Under the pieces are notes generated by a model. It saw only the letters and a program-made list of their open reading frames with translations, was not told the DNA's origin and did no database searches. From Burkholderia lata (GTDB taxonomy: Bacteria > Pseudomonadota > Gammaproteobacteria > Burkholderiales > Burkholderiaceae): DNA of 64,000 nt. Positions 28,173 through 36,565 of the stretch are shown here, one piece after another (the first letter of the stretch is position 1; each line of letters opens with the position of its first letter). The stretch lies in contig NZ_CABVQK010000011.1 in assembly GCF_902499335.1 (NCBI RefSeq), positions 1-64,000 on the forward strand, given 5' to 3'. Both the position numbers and the translations under genes were made by a program.

Positions 28173-31100
28173 TTACTTCGCGACGACGACCGGAATCCCC
28201 TTCAGCATCCCCGCGCCCTTCATCTCGTCGAGCGCATGCTGCACGGCCGCGCTCGTCGCCGCTTCGATGCCGAGCTGCAGCGCGAGCTCGCGTTCCGCGC
28301 GCTTCACGCCGGCCAGGTTGCGCACCTTCACGTAGCCGAAGCCGCGCACGCGTGCGTGCAGGTCGGCCAGTTGCGCGACCTGCGCCGCATTGCCGGCCGT
28401 CGTGACCGTGAACGCACGCGCGAGCGTCGTCTCGTAATCGTCGGCGAGCGCGCGCTCCATCTTCCGCTCGACGGTGCGGCCGAACGGATCGAGCCACGTG
28501 CCGCGCAGGCTGCGCACGCGCGCCAGCATGCCGAACACCGGCCACATCCACTGGCCGAACACGCGCTTCTTCGGCGCGCTGCCGTCGCTGCCGGCCTTCG
28601 CGACCGTCGGCGGCGCAAGGTTGAACTTCACGCGATAGGCCTGCCCCGGCACGCCTTCGAACTGCGCCTCGAGCGCCGTGCGGAACGCATCGTCCGTGTA
28701 CAGCCGCGCGACTTCGTATTCGTCCTTCACCGCGAGCAGCCGGTAGAACGTCGTCGCGACCGCACGCGTGAGCGCATCGTCGCCCTTCGCGCGCGCCGCG
28801 CTCACGAGCGCACGGTAGCGCTCGACATAGCGTGCGCCGCCGTACGCATCGAGGCGCGCTTCGCGATCGGCGATCAGTTCGGCGAGCGTCTCCGGCGCGG
28901 CATGCGCGGCCACCGTGTGGCGCGCGTTCCACAACGCATCGAGGCCCGCCGCGTCGCCGGCCGCCATCCGGCCGATCGAGAACGCAAGCTTGTTCATCGG
29001 CACCGCGACGTTGTTCAGCTCGATCGCGCGCATCATCGCGGCGAGCGACACCGGCACGAGGCCGAGCTGCCACGCGTAGCCGAGCATCAGGATGTTCGCG
29101 CCGATCGAATCGCCGAGGAACTTCGCGGCGAGCGCCTGCGCGTCGCAGCTCGACAGGTAGCCGTCGCCGGCCGCATGGTGCATCTTCTCGAGCAGCGCAT
29201 CCGCATGCAGGTTCGCGTCGGGGTTCTGCACGAACGACGCGTTCGGGATCCGGTGCGTGTTGACGACGATCCGCGAACGCTCGTGACGCACCGTCTGCAG
29301 CGCCTCGGCGCTCGCACCGACGACCATGTCGCACGCGAGCAGCACGTCGGCCTGCTGCGTGTCGATGCGCACCTGGTTCAGCCACCGGTCGCTCGACGCG
29401 ATCCGCACGAACGACAGCACCGAGCCGCCCTTCTGCGCGAAGCCCATGAAGTCGAGCACCGACGCGCTCTTGCCTTCGAGGTGCGCGGCCATGCTGATCA
29501 GCGCGCCGACCGTCACGACGCCCGTGCCGCCGACACCCGTCACGAGCATGTCGAACGGCGCCGCGTCGAGATGCGTCGCCGGCACCGGCAGCGCATCGAC
29601 GCGCACGGCGAGCGCGGCTTCATCGAATGCGGCACCGGCGGCCTTCTTCAGCGCCGCGCCTTCGACCGTCACGAAGCTCGGGCAGAAGCCGTTCACGCAC
29701 GAATAGTCCTTGTTGCACGACGACTGGTCGATGCGGCGCTTGCGGCCGAGCGGCGTCTCCAGCGGCTCGACCGACAGGCAGTTCGACTGCACGCCGCAAT
29801 CGCCGCAGCCTTCGCACACCGCGTCGTTGATGAACAGGCGCTTGTCCGGGTCGGGGAATTCGCCCTTCTTGCGGCGGCGGCGCTTCTCGGCCGCACAGGT
29901 CTGGTCGTAGATCAGCACGGTGACGCCCGGCGTCTCGCGCAGCTCGCGCTGCACGGTGTCGAGTTCGCTGCGGTGATGGAACGTCGTGCCCGTCGGGAAC
30001 TGGCCGTGATGGCCGTCGTACTTCTCCGGTTCGTCGGACACGACGACGAAGCGCGACACGCCTTCCGCCTCGACCTGCCGCGCGATCTGCGGCACCGAGA
30101 TGCTGCCGTCGACCGGCTGGCCGCCCGTCATCGCAACCGCGTCGTTGTAGAGGATCTTGTACGTGATGTTCGCTTTCGCGGCCACGGCCTGGCGAATCGC
30201 GAGGATGCCCGAGTGGAAGTAGGTGCCGTCGCCGAGGTTCTGGAACACGTGCTTCGTGTTGGTGAACATCGCGTGCGCGGCCCAGTCGACGCCCTCGCCG
30301 CCCATCTGGATCAGCCCGGTCGTGTCGCGCTCCATCCACGACGCCATGAAGTGGCAGCCGATGCCGGCCTGCGCGATCGAGCCTTCCGGCACCTTCGTCG
30401 ACGTGTTGTGCGGGCAGCCCGAGCAGAAGTACGGCGTGCGCTTCACCGCGTCCGCCTCGTTCGACAGGATCTGCGGCGCGACCAGGTCGACCACGCGCTC
30501 GCGGCGGTCGAGCGCCGGCTTGTGGCGCGCGAGCCAGTCGGCGAACACGGGCAGGATGCGCGACGGGCGCAGCTCGCCGAGCTCGGACAGCAGGCAGGCG
30601 CCGGCGGCGTCGTGCTTGCCGAGCACGCGCGGACGCGCGCCTTCCGCGCGGTTGTACAGGTAGTCCTTGATCTGCTGCTCGATGACGGGGCCCTTCTCCT
30701 CGATCACGAGCACTTCGGAAAGCCCGTCGACGAAGGTTTCGAGGCGCGTCATTTCGAGCGGATACGACAGGCCGACCTTGTAGATCCGCACGCCGGCCGC
30801 GTCGAGGTCAGCCACCGTCAGGTCGAGACGGCGCAGCGCTTCCATCAGGTCGAGGTGCGCCTTGCCGCAGGTCACGATGCCGACGTTCGCCTGCGCGCTC
30901 GGGGCGATCCACTTGTCGATGCTGCTGGTGCGCGCGAAATGGCGCACCGCGTCGAGCTTCGCGGCGAGGCGCGCCTCGATCGTGAGGCTCGGCAGGTCGG
31001 GCCAGCGGTTGTGCAGGCCGCCCGTCGGCGGCGTGAAGCCTTCCGGTGCCGGCCAGTGCGTCTGCAGCGCGTCGAGGTCGACGGTCGAGCCCGATTCGAC

Positions 31101-31745
31101 CGTCTCCGAAATCGCCTTGAAGCCGACCCACGCGCCCGAGTAGCGCGACAGCGCCCAGCCGTACAGGCCGAATTCGAGCATGTCGGCGATGTTCGCCGGG
31201 TTCACGACCGGCATGTGCCACGCGATCATCGCGAAGTCGCTCTGGTGCGGCATCGACGACGACACGCAACCGTGGTCGTCGCCCGCGACGACGAGCACGC
31301 CGCCATGCGGCGACGAACCGTACGCGTTGCCGTGCTTCAGCGCGTCGCCCGCGCGATCGACGCCCGGGCCCTTGCCGTACCACATCGCATACACGCCCTC
31401 GACCGTGCGCTCTGGATCGGCCTCGACGCGCTGCGTGCCGAGCACGGCCGTGCCGCCGAGTTCCTCGTTGATCGCGGGCAGGAAGCGCACGCCGCCGGCG
31501 TCGAGCAGCTTCTTCGCCTTCCACAACTGCTGGTCCACCATGCCGAGCGGCGAACCGCGATAGCCGCTGACGAAGCCGGCCGTGTTGAGCCCCTGTTCGG
31601 TATCGACCGTGCGCTGCATCAGCAGCAGGCGGACCAGCGCCTGCGTACCGGTCAGGAAGATCCGGCCGCGCGTCGCGGTCAGGTTGTCGGTCAGGCGGTA
31701 GTCGGACAGGGCAGGCGAGCCGTCGACAGGCAGGCGGGCGGTCAT
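28173..31745 (-). CDS. Indolepyruvate ferredoxin oxidoreductase, fused alpha and beta
   Basis: A 1190-residue cytoplasmic enzyme that oxidatively decarboxylates aryl-pyruvates (indolepyruvate and relatives) to acyl-CoA, passing electrons to ferredoxin. The N-terminal pyrimidine-binding half begins RLTDNLTATRGRIFLTGTQALVRLLL; the thiamine-diphosphate half follows; a 4Fe-4S segment CEGCGDCGVQSNC lies near residue 640; the gamma-type domain with VTGVGGTGVVTVGALI comes after it. Archaeal enzymes use separate IorA and IorB subunits; the fusion is usual in beta-proteobacteria. It is a single-gene transcript; the AT-rich leader upstream (31820-31930) probably holds its promoter. Confidence 0.93.
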   Translation of the reverse strand: MTARLPVDGSPALSDYRLTDNLTATRGRIFLTGTQALVRLLLMQRTVDTEQGLNTAGFVSGYRGSPLGMVDQQLWKAKKLLDAGGVRFLPAINEELGGTAVLGTQRVEADPERTVEGVYAMWYGKGPGVDRAGDALKHGNAYGSSPHGGVLVVAGDDHGCVSSSMPHQSDFAMIAWHMPVVNPANIADMLEFGLYGWALSRYSGAWVGFKAISETVESGSTVDLDALQTHWPAPEGFTPPTGGLHNRWPDLPSLTIEARLAAKLDAVRHFARTSSIDKWIAPSAQANVGIVTCGKAHLDLMEALRRLDLTVADLDAAGVRIYKVGLSYPLEMTRLETFVDGLSEVLVIEEKGPVIEQQIKDYLYNRAEGARPRVLGKHDAAGACLLSELGELRPSRILPVFADWLARHKPALDRRERVVDLVAPQILSNEADAVKRTPYFCSGCPHNTSTKVPEGSIAQAGIGCHFMASWMERDTTGLIQMGGEGVDWAAHAMFTNTKHVFQNLGDGTYFHSGILAIRQAVAAKANITYKILYNDAVAMTGGQPVDGSISVPQIARQVEAEGVSRFVVVSDEPEKYDGHHGQFPTGTTFHHRSELDTVQRELRETPGVTVLIYDQTCAAEKRRRRKKGEFPDPDKRLFINDAVCEGCGDCGVQSNCLSVEPLETPLGRKRRIDQSSCNKDYSCVNGFCPSFVTVEGAALKKAAGAAFDEAALAVRVDALPVPATHLDAAPFDMLVTGVGGTGVVTVGALISMAAHLEGKSASVLDFMGFAQKGGSVLSFVRIASSDRWLNQVRIDTQQADVLLACDMVVGASAEALQTVRHERSRIVVNTHRIPNASFVQNPDANLHADALLEKMHHAAGDGYLSSCDAQALAAKFLGDSIGANILMLGYAWQLGLVPVSLAAMMRAIELNNVAVPMNKLAFSIGRMAAGDAAGLDALWNARHTVAAHAAPETLAELIADREARLDAYGGARYVERYRALVSAARAKGDDALTRAVATTFYRLLAVKDEYEVARLYTDDAFRTALEAQFEGVPGQAYRVKFNLAPPTVAKAGSDGSAPKKRVFGQWMWPVFGMLARVRSLRGTWLDPFGRTVERKMERALADDYETTLARAFTVTTAGNAAQVAQLADLHARVRGFGYVKVRNLAGVKRAERELALQLGIEAATSAAVQHALDEMKGAGMLKGIPVVVAK

Positions 31746-32086
31746 GGCGGGAAGTCTCCTGATTGTGCTGTGCTGTTCTGGGCTGCGCGGCAGGGCGTCG
31801 GACGACGCGTGACTGGCGGCAGCGAATGGCTCTATTTTTTCGCGCGCAGCCGAGAATGTTTTTTCTCATCTTGCTCGGGCGGGCCCTCAGTGAGAAAAAC
31901 TGCGCAGCTTTTTGCCGGGATTTGAGTGAGTTTTCGCGCACGGCGGCCGGGCGGGATGAGCGACGTGCCGGAGCGGGCGGGCCGTTTTCCGGGAAAGCTC
32001 GCGACTGCCCGCCGGCGGCCAGTACAGGTGGCGGCTGACGCTCGCGCCCCGTGTGACAAGGGTTTCAGCGGATGGAGGCGGCGACC
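31746..32086. other. Leader of indolepyruvate oxidoreductase and left flank of repeat array
   Basis: No supportable gene. 31830-31930 is AT-richer than its surroundings and contains GAGAA-N6-TTCTC (31852-31867), a possible regulator site or promoter part for the leftward gene. The remaining bases up to 32086 show no copy of the 89-bp unit. Confidence 0.45.
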
Positions 32087-32352
32087 CTCACCATTGGAAT
32101 GCACAGCGTTCCGATTGGTCGGCGGGTCGGGATGTCCACAATGACGTGGCCCTCGGCCGACCGTGCTCACGCGCTCACCGTTCGATTGCACAGCGTTTCG
32201 AGTGGCGTGGAGGCCGGGATGTCCACACCGTTATCGGCATCGGGCACGCTCGAATGCCGACGCTCACCGTTGAAATTCACAGCGCGACGAGTGAGTTTCA
32301 ACTGCGGATATCCACATCGATGACGGCGTATTGCGTCGATCCGGGGCTCGCC

Positions 32353-32798
32353 TTCACCGTTCGAATACTCGGGGTCGAGAGTGGGTTTGTCGGCCGGACA
32401 GGTACGCCGGAACGCGCACGCATCTCAATCGCCTGCCAGTATTCACAGTGGAAATGCACTGGGTCGAGAGTGAGTTTGTCGGCCGGACAGGTACGCCGGG
32501 ACGCGCATGCCGCTCAATCGCCTGCCAGTATTCACCGTGGAAATTCACTGGGTCGAGAGTGGGTTTGTCGGCCGGACAGGCACGCTGGAACGTGCATGCC
32601 GCTCAATCGCCTGCCCGCATTCACCGTGGAAATTCACTGGGGTCGAGAGTGGGTTTGTCGGCCGGACAGGTGCGCCGGAACGCGCATGCAGGATAATCGC
32701 GGACTCGCGTTCACCGTGGCAATTCACTGGGTCGCGAGAGAATTTATCGGTCGGGCAGGCTCGCCGGAACACGCACGCTGCATAATCGCGGGCGCACG
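32353..32798 (+). repeat. Homogenised sub-array of five 89-bp units lacking the TCCACA end
   Basis: Units at 32353, 32442, 32531, 32620 and 32710 are alike along nearly their full length, including GTCGGCCGGACAGG and the linker with CAATCGCCTGCC, whereas units outside share only the 54-bp module. This points to recent tandem duplication of one variant. In these copies the TCCACA end is replaced by GGTACG or similar, though GAGT at module position 27 keeps the alignment. Confidence 0.88.
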
Positions 32799-33785
32799 CT
32801 CACCGTTGAAATACACAGGGCTTCGAGTGTCTGCAACGGCGGTTATCCACGCCCGATCCGGCATTGCCGACCGGTCACGCCGGCACCCTCACCATTGAAA
32901 ACCACAGCCCTTCGAGTGATCCGGGGCGCAGGATATCCACAAGGACGGGCATCCGCCGATGCAACAGCGGATGTGCGCCGCGGAAGGTGTCGCCGGCCGG
33001 CAATCGATGCAGGAAGCGGCTCGTCGGCCGATCAGGCACCGACACTCACCGTCCAAATGCACAGTGTCGCGAGTCGTTTCGGCGCCCGGATATCCACATG
33101 GGCGCTCGTGTTGCCCTGGTTCACATGCTCGCGTGCGAGCCTGAGATACACGACGCTTCAGACGGCGCCGGTGGCCGAATGATCGCATCCTGACGCGCTG
33201 ACCACCGATCGCGTGTTCACGCTCACCTTTGCGTTGCGCAGCGTGTCGAGTCACTTGCGAACGCCGCGGGCGCAGAGAAATCTGCGCGTTGCGGACCACG
33301 CGCACGCGCTCACCGTTAAAATGCACGGCCCTTCGGGCGGCAGCCGGAACCACATATCCGCATCGCGGCGCACGCGCGGTTCCGCCACGCATGCGCGCGT
33401 TCGGCTAGAATGCGCGGCGCGCCGAACCACGGCAAAGACCGGAAAACCGCGCCAGGACAGGCGCGTCGCCCGATCGGGCGCCGCCCCTCACCGTTGAATT
33501 CCACAGCATTTCGCCTCGTTTCGCAGGCGAGTTGTCCACAACCTGCTTCATGCATTCCGTATCATCCGGTGACCCTCACCTGTGAAATGCACAGGGCGCC
33601 GAGTCGTTTCGGTGTGGGGATATCCACAACCGATCGCGCGGCGCGACCTTCATCGGAACATCTGCAGAAGCGGCCCGCGCATCCGTCGACGGCTATCGAG
33701 CATTCGCCGCAAAGCCCCGTCCAGACTGCCTCGGCGGCACCCTCACCACTCAAATGCACAGCGTTTCGAGTCGCCTCGGGGTCGG

Positions 33786-33794
33786 TTATCCACA
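33786..33794 (+). promoter_or_regulatory. Perfect DnaA-box sequence TTATCCACA at array end
   Basis: This last unit carries the exact consensus DnaA box. Copies with one mismatch are at 32308-32316, 32843-32851, 32933-32941, 33090-33098, 33532-33540 and 33620-33628, all on the same strand at the same module position. Binding by DnaA is inferred from sequence only. Confidence 0.6.
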
Positions 33795-33841
33795 TTCATC
33801 CAGCCAGGCTGCATCGAACGGGCACGCACTCGCGCGTCGCG

Positions 33842-34417
33842 TTACCCGGCAATCGACCGGATGATCGCCGCCGGATTGCCGCCGACCAGCACATTCGGCG
33901 GAACATCGCGCGTGACGACGGCCCCGGCCGCGACCACCGAGTTCTCGCCCACCGTCACACCGCCGATGATCGTCGCGCCGGCGCCGATCCACACATTCCG
34001 TTCGATCACGATCGGCTTCGCGACGACGAAGTCGCGCCGCTTCGAAGGTTCGACGGGATGGCCCGACGTGATCAGGCTGACGTTCGGCCCGATCATCACG
34101 TCGTCACCGATCTCGAGCCCGCCGAGATCGTAGAACGTGCAGTTCTGATTGACGAACACGTTGCGCCCCAGCTTCATGCCGGTGCCGCCCGTCGCATGGA
34201 ACGGCGGGATCAATACAAAGCCGTCGTCCACCGGCGTGCCGATCAGTTCTCCAAATAATTTGCGAACTTCGGCGGCATCATCGAATGTCAGGCGGTTGAT
34301 CCGCGCGGCGATCGCCATCGCCCGCCTGACCTCGGCCACCATCGCCGCCGATTCCGGCGTTCTTCTCGGGATGATCGTGGTGCGGTCGTCGTTTGCCATG
34401 CGTGAGTTGTCTCCCAT
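33842..34417 (-). CDS. Sugar O-acetyltransferase (maltose/galactoside type)
   Basis: A 191-residue left-handed beta-helix acetyltransferase. The hexapeptide repeats are plain (IGDDVMIGPNVSLITSG, IERNVWIGAGATIIGGVTVGENSVVAAGAVV), and the catalytic His lies in TSGHPVEP as in MAT/LacA enzymes, which move acetyl from acetyl-CoA to sugar hydroxyls. The start at 34417 has AGGGA upstream; a start 18 bases later is possible. It lies 47 bases right of the repeat array. Its promoter region contains two TAACTAGTTA palindromes shared with the divergent GST gene. Confidence 0.9.
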   Translation of the reverse strand: MGDNSRMANDDRTTIIPRRTPESAAMVAEVRRAMAIAARINRLTFDDAAEVRKLFGELIGTPVDDGFVLIPPFHATGGTGMKLGRNVFVNQNCTFYDLGGLEIGDDVMIGPNVSLITSGHPVEPSKRRDFVVAKPIVIERNVWIGAGATIIGGVTVGENSVVAAGAVVTRDVPPNVLVGGNPAAIIRSIAG

Positions 34418-34756
34418 GATTTCCCTGTTTCGCGATGCGTCGGCAATCGAGGCCGGATGCGGGTGTTGCCGTGCGCGCGGGCGCTGCAAGCGCCGCGGTG
34501 CGGTGCGAGTCTGGCCGGCTTACACCGACACCTCATCACATTAATAACTAGTTAACTAATAACTAGTTACATATTGGCACCCCTATGGCATCAGGCTTTG
34601 CCCGGTTTTCTGCCCGATTCACGCTCGACACACAGCGTATCCGGCCATCTCACTCATATGACCGCCCCTAGCCGGGCGCCCCTGTCCGAACCGCTGGCGC
34701 TCGGGTACGCTTGAGCATCCACCGGACCGACAGCTGCACCCAAACGCGGAGGCACG
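34418..34756. other. Divergent intergenic region between acetyltransferase and GST
   Basis: 340 bases without a gene. An unusually AT-rich island at 34535-34580 holds two copies of the palindrome TAACTAGTTA (described separately). The remainder has ordinary composition and no further clear signals. Confidence 0.6.
34545..34569. promoter_or_regulatory. Tandem palindromic operator, two TAACTAGTTA sites
   Basis: TAACTAGTTA occurs at 34545-34554 and 34560-34569, inside a 15-bp direct repeat starting AATAACTAGTTA, with GTTAAC between. Two perfect 10-bp dyads one and a half helical turns apart in an AT-rich island strongly suggest a dimeric repressor such as a MarR or TetR type. No such regulator gene is adjacent. 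Confidence 0.65.
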
Positions 34757-35371
34757 ATGAAGCTCTACTACTGGCCGAAGACCCGGGCATTCCGGGCATT
34801 GTGGATGCTTGAAGAACTCGGCGTGGTGTACGAACTCGTGCCGATCGACCTGCGCTCGCACGAACAGGGCAGCGACGCGTTCGTGCAGGTCAACCCGATG
34901 GCCAAGCTGCCCGCGCTCGACGACGGCAGCGTGCCGTTCGCCGAATCGGGGGCCGTGCTGCTCTATCTTGCCGACCGCTGCCCGGGCGCCGGGCTTGGCG
35001 TCGCGCCCGACGATCCGCTGCGCGGCCGCTTCCTTCAATGGATGTTCTTTACGCCGACCTGCCTCGAACCGGCGATGGCCGAAAAATTCACCGGCGCGTC
35101 GGGCAATCCGGTCGCGTTCGGCTGGGGCAACATCACACGCGTGCAGCGCGCACTCGCGCAAGCGCTCGCCCATAGTCCGTGGCTCGTCGGCGACCGCTTC
35201 ACCGCGGCCGACCTGCTGCTCGCCAGCACGCTGAAGATCGCATTCGACGCGCATCTGCTGCCGCACGAAGGCGTGCTCGGCGACTACGTCTCGCGCGCCG
35301 AGGACCGCGACGCCTTCCGCCGCGCGGTCGCGATCGAACAGCGCGAAGCGGCGCGCCTGCTGCATGCGTGA
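34757..35371 (+). CDS. Glutathione S-transferase family protein
   Basis: A 204-residue protein with the N-terminal thioredoxin-like domain (MKLYYWPKTRAFRALWMLEELG; VNPMAKLPALDDG with the cis-Pro; FAESGAVLLYLAD with the glutathione-binding ES) and an all-helical C-terminal half with LVGDRFTAADLLLAS. The substrate is unknown. GGAGG lies just upstream. It is divergent from the acetyltransferase gene across a tandem operator. Confidence 0.92.
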   Translation: MKLYYWPKTRAFRALWMLEELGVVYELVPIDLRSHEQGSDAFVQVNPMAKLPALDDGSVPFAESGAVLLYLADRCPGAGLGVAPDDPLRGRFLQWMFFTPTCLEPAMAEKFTGASGNPVAFGWGNITRVQRALAQALAHSPWLVGDRFTAADLLLASTLKIAFDAHLLPHEGVLGDYVSRAEDRDAFRRAVAIEQREAARLLHA

Positions 35372-35422
35372 CGCGTAGACGTGTAACGCGCGGGCGGCAC
35401 TGCCAGCCGGCCGCGAGCGCGT

Positions 35423-36385
35423 CTACGCGGTCGGGCCCGACGCCGCGGCGCCGGCATTGACCACCGCGCCCGGCGAGCCGCGCTCGTCGGTATCGGTATC
35501 GACGGGCACCACTTCATGAAAATGCGTGTAGTCGATGTGCGTGATGCCGTCTTCGTCGTGCATCAGGTCGACATAGCGGTGACGCCAGCGGATCTCGCCG
35601 TGCTCCCAGGAGTGACGCGCCTGCATCACCTGCGCGGTCGTCTCGTCCGAGCCTTCGATCGTGATCAGCAACGACGCGTCGCGCGCGGCGAGCGATTCGG
35701 GCGTCTCGCCGAACAGCGCGCTCGATTCGTCGATCACGTGCATCAGGTTCCAGCCGAGCAGGAAAATCGGATGCTCGCTGCGCACGAGCGGCAGGTCATG
35801 GATCTTGCGCAGCGTGTAGCCCTCGTGCGTGCCTTCGACACGCATCAGCCGCAGTTTCGCCTGCGCCTCGGCAATCACGTTCTGGCGCGCATTCGCGGCG
35901 CGCACCATCAGCGTCATCCGGCCGTTCAGCGGCCGGACGATCGCGTAGCGCGCGAACAGGATCTTCGCCTGCGGTCGCGAAAACCGCGCGAACACGAGCC
36001 CCGTGGCCATCGCGATGCCCGACATCCCGACGAAGATCTCGAACGTCGCGACCAGGTGCGCATAGACGGTCTGCGGATGCATGTCGCCATAGCCGACGGT
36101 CGCGAGTGTCTCGACGCTGAAGAAGAATGCGCCGCCGAATCCGGCCGGCGACTGGTTCGCGATCGGCGCGTGGCCAAGCATGTAGAGCGTCGCGAAGCCG
36201 CCGTTGAGCAGCAGGAACAGCACCGCGAGCGACAGGAAGAATACGGGCCAGCTCACCGTCAGCGCGCGGTGATAGAGGTCGCGCCAGCCGAGCGGCGGCA
36301 TCCCGTACGCGATGACCGGGCGCGTGCCCGACCAGATCTTGCGGCCACGGCCGCGGGAGGCTGGGGAGGACGAATCGACATTCAT
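35423..36385 (-). CDS. Inward-rectifier-type potassium channel (KirBac)
   Basis: A 320-residue homologue of KirBac1.1 from B. pseudomallei. An amphipathic slide helix (WRDLYHRAL) precedes TM1 (residues 43-70), the pore helix, the selectivity filter TVGYGD at 96-101 and TM2 (about 108-135), followed by a beta-rich cytosolic domain (FARPLNGRMTLMVRAANARQNVI region). The start at 36385 yields a normal N terminus; upstream in-frame codons run through Arg-rich sequence. It shares a transcript with nothing and is followed by GST in convergent orientation. Confidence 0.95.
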   Translation of the reverse strand: MNVDSSSPASRGRGRKIWSGTRPVIAYGMPPLGWRDLYHRALTVSWPVFFLSLAVLFLLLNGGFATLYMLGHAPIANQSPAGFGGAFFFSVETLATVGYGDMHPQTVYAHLVATFEIFVGMSGIAMATGLVFARFSRPQAKILFARYAIVRPLNGRMTLMVRAANARQNVIAEAQAKLRLMRVEGTHEGYTLRKIHDLPLVRSEHPIFLLGWNLMHVIDESSALFGETPESLAARDASLLITIEGSDETTAQVMQARHSWEHGEIRWRHRYVDLMHDEDGITHIDYTHFHEVVPVDTDTDERGSPGAVVNAGAAASGPTA

Positions 36386-36493
36386 CGCGCGGCGCCGTAA
36401 GCAGGAAGGCGATGAGCGTAGCACGCGCGGCGACGGCCGGGTATGCGTGCCGGTTCGGAATGGAAATCCGCCGCGCCGCCGGCCGAGCGGCAC

Positions 36494-36524
36494 AAAAAAA
36501 AGCCGGCCGCGGAAGCGGCCGGCT
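36494..36524 (-). terminator. Rho-independent terminator for sulfate-binding protein gene
   Basis: AGCCGGCCGC (36501-36510), loop GGAA, GCGGCCGGCT. The run of A at 36494-36500 becomes a T run on the minus strand. Confidence 0.88.
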
Positions 36525-36565
36525 GCGTCGTCAGCGTGCGGACAAGCGCGCGGTGCGCGCGGCGC

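Larger units (their letters stand above)
32087..33794 (+). repeat. Array of 54-bp modules on an ~89-bp period (about 18 units)
   Basis: Modules start with CTCACC (or TTCACC) at 32087, 32174, 32263, 32353, 32442, 32531, 32620, 32710, 32799, 32888, 33045, 33222, 33309, 33487, 33575 and 33742. Successive distances are 87-90 bp, or about twice that, except two shortened gaps (157 and 167). Decayed copies remain in register at 33134 and 33398. The left half has the pattern CTCACCGTTGAAATGCACAG then CGTTTCGAGT; the right end, 48 bases from the start, is TCCACA in ten copies (one TCCGCA, one TCCACG). Between modules about 35 bases vary. A period of 89 is not a multiple of three, so the array is not coding; no promoter, terminator or cas-like repeat logic is evident. 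No known element was recognised. Confidence 0.9.

Noticed and set aside
26392..29385. A 997-residue minus-strand frame spanning the antiporter and oxidoreductase ends
   Set aside because: It runs through a bidirectional terminator and over two well-supported genes in other frames.
28236..31925. A 1229-residue open frame antisense to the indolepyruvate oxidoreductase
   Set aside because: Same reasoning: composition of a shadow frame, while the opposite strand carries clear catalytic motifs.
32174..32200. Conserved RNA hairpin in each unit (GAAATGC with GCGTTTC)
   Set aside because: Units 1 and 2 can form it, one with a compensatory change, but most units break the pairing, so no RNA structure is supported.
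32053..32898. A 281-residue open frame across the repeat array
   Set aside because: The 89-bp period forces each copy into a different frame, so the encoded repeat peptides are by-products; there is no ribosome site and no family likeness.
32087..33794. CRISPR array
   Set aside because: The units are periodic, but repeats diverge strongly, linkers are homogenised in the middle, the conserved part is 54 bp and no cas genes are present.
32087..33794. Chromosomal replication origin
   Set aside because: DnaA-like boxes are present, but there is no dnaA, dnaN, gyrB, parAB or repA, no AT-rich unwinding region and no perfect box cluster besides one copy.
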